Origin: Gammaproteobacteria bacterium
Lineage (GTDB): Bacteria; Pseudomonadota; Gammaproteobacteria; SURF-13
DNA: 33,833 nucleotides
Reading direction: 5' to 3'
NCBI GenBank assembly: GCA_003599485.1
Contig: QZKM01000035.1
Location: forward strand, 1-33,833
Position numbers and translations under genes: made by a program. Below, piece after piece: positions 33,771 through 33,833 of this stretch. Each line of letters starts with the position of its first letter. Positions within the stretch are counted from its first letter, which is position 1. A model generated the notes under the pieces. That model did no database searches, was not told the DNA's origin, and worked only from the letters and a program-made list of their open reading frames with translations.

Positions 33771-33833
33771 ATGCCGTCCATGGCTCAACCTCAACTAGCC
33801 TTTCAACACCGGCCAAGCCCTCCATGGCTTGGC
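33771..33833. repeat. 63-bp covarying hairpin repeat, copy 2
   Basis: This is the second copy of the element at 15219-15281, reaching the window edge. It has the same ATGCCGTCC-TGGC head, the same CAACACCGGCCA and the same TCCATG core, but the hairpin arms are GCCAAGCC/GGCTTGGC. Like copy 1 it lies just 5' of a minus-strand tRNA gene (tRNA-Ser, 18 bases away). Confidence 0.7.

Overview
The window looks like chromosomal core DNA of a GC-rich gammaproteobacterium. The evidence is the gene orders ffh / rpsP-rimM-trmD-rplS, xerD near dsbC, tRNA-Ser-ffs-dnaX-ybaB-recR, and ilvBHC-pssA-leuA, together with proteins of the usual Pseudomonas or E. coli type. I cannot name a genus from the sequence alone. 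Most genes lie on the minus strand. The plus-strand genes are a rubredoxin, gltX, tRNA-Ala, tRNA-Glu, mrcB, a TPR lipoprotein gene and a small tautomerase gene.

Layout. Positions 1-3464 are an accessory block that looks more AT-rich and is full of unrecognised genes: two tandem paralogous small secreted proteins, a two-gene unit of unknown function, a small lipoprotein and a membrane protein. From 3541 to 10540 comes a housekeeping run read right to left: nfeD-slipin, rpsP-rimM-trmD, rplS-ogt-xerD-yajQ-dsbC. Positions 10707-14813 hold thiD-thiE-hemL-ffh, with a rubredoxin gene divergent from thiD. Positions 15126-17098 hold tRNA-Val, gltX, tRNA-Ala and tRNA-Glu. Positions 17144-21464 hold a peroxide-defence block read right to left: nlpC/p60 lipoprotein, oxyR, rubrerythrin, rubredoxin, rubredoxin reductase and an unknown membrane protein. 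Positions 21585-24497 hold a class A penicillin-binding protein and a TPR lipoprotein. Positions 24514-30429 are the branched-chain amino acid block ilvB-ilvH-ilvC-pssA, then a separately promoted leuA. The right end carries a MIF-like tautomerase, recR, ybaB, dnaX, 4.5S RNA and tRNA-Ser.

Three non-coding systems stand out. (1) A full-length OxyR-type operator abuts the -35 of a predicted rubrerythrin promoter, right beside an oxyR gene whose redox cysteines are at positions 199 and 208. An intrinsic terminator then separates the two upstream genes from the reductase gene. (2) leuA has an unannotated 33-codon leader ORF ending in a leucine-rich run, mutually exclusive hairpins around its stop codon, and a sigma70-type promoter placed so close that the leader mRNA would have almost no 5' UTR. 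(3) A 63-bp repeat occurs just 5' of two different tRNA genes; the two copies differ in their hairpin arms but stay paired. Smaller points are a likely CTG start for rimM overlapping the rpsP stop, a DsbC with a CTVC active site, and several inverted-repeat elements between genes.
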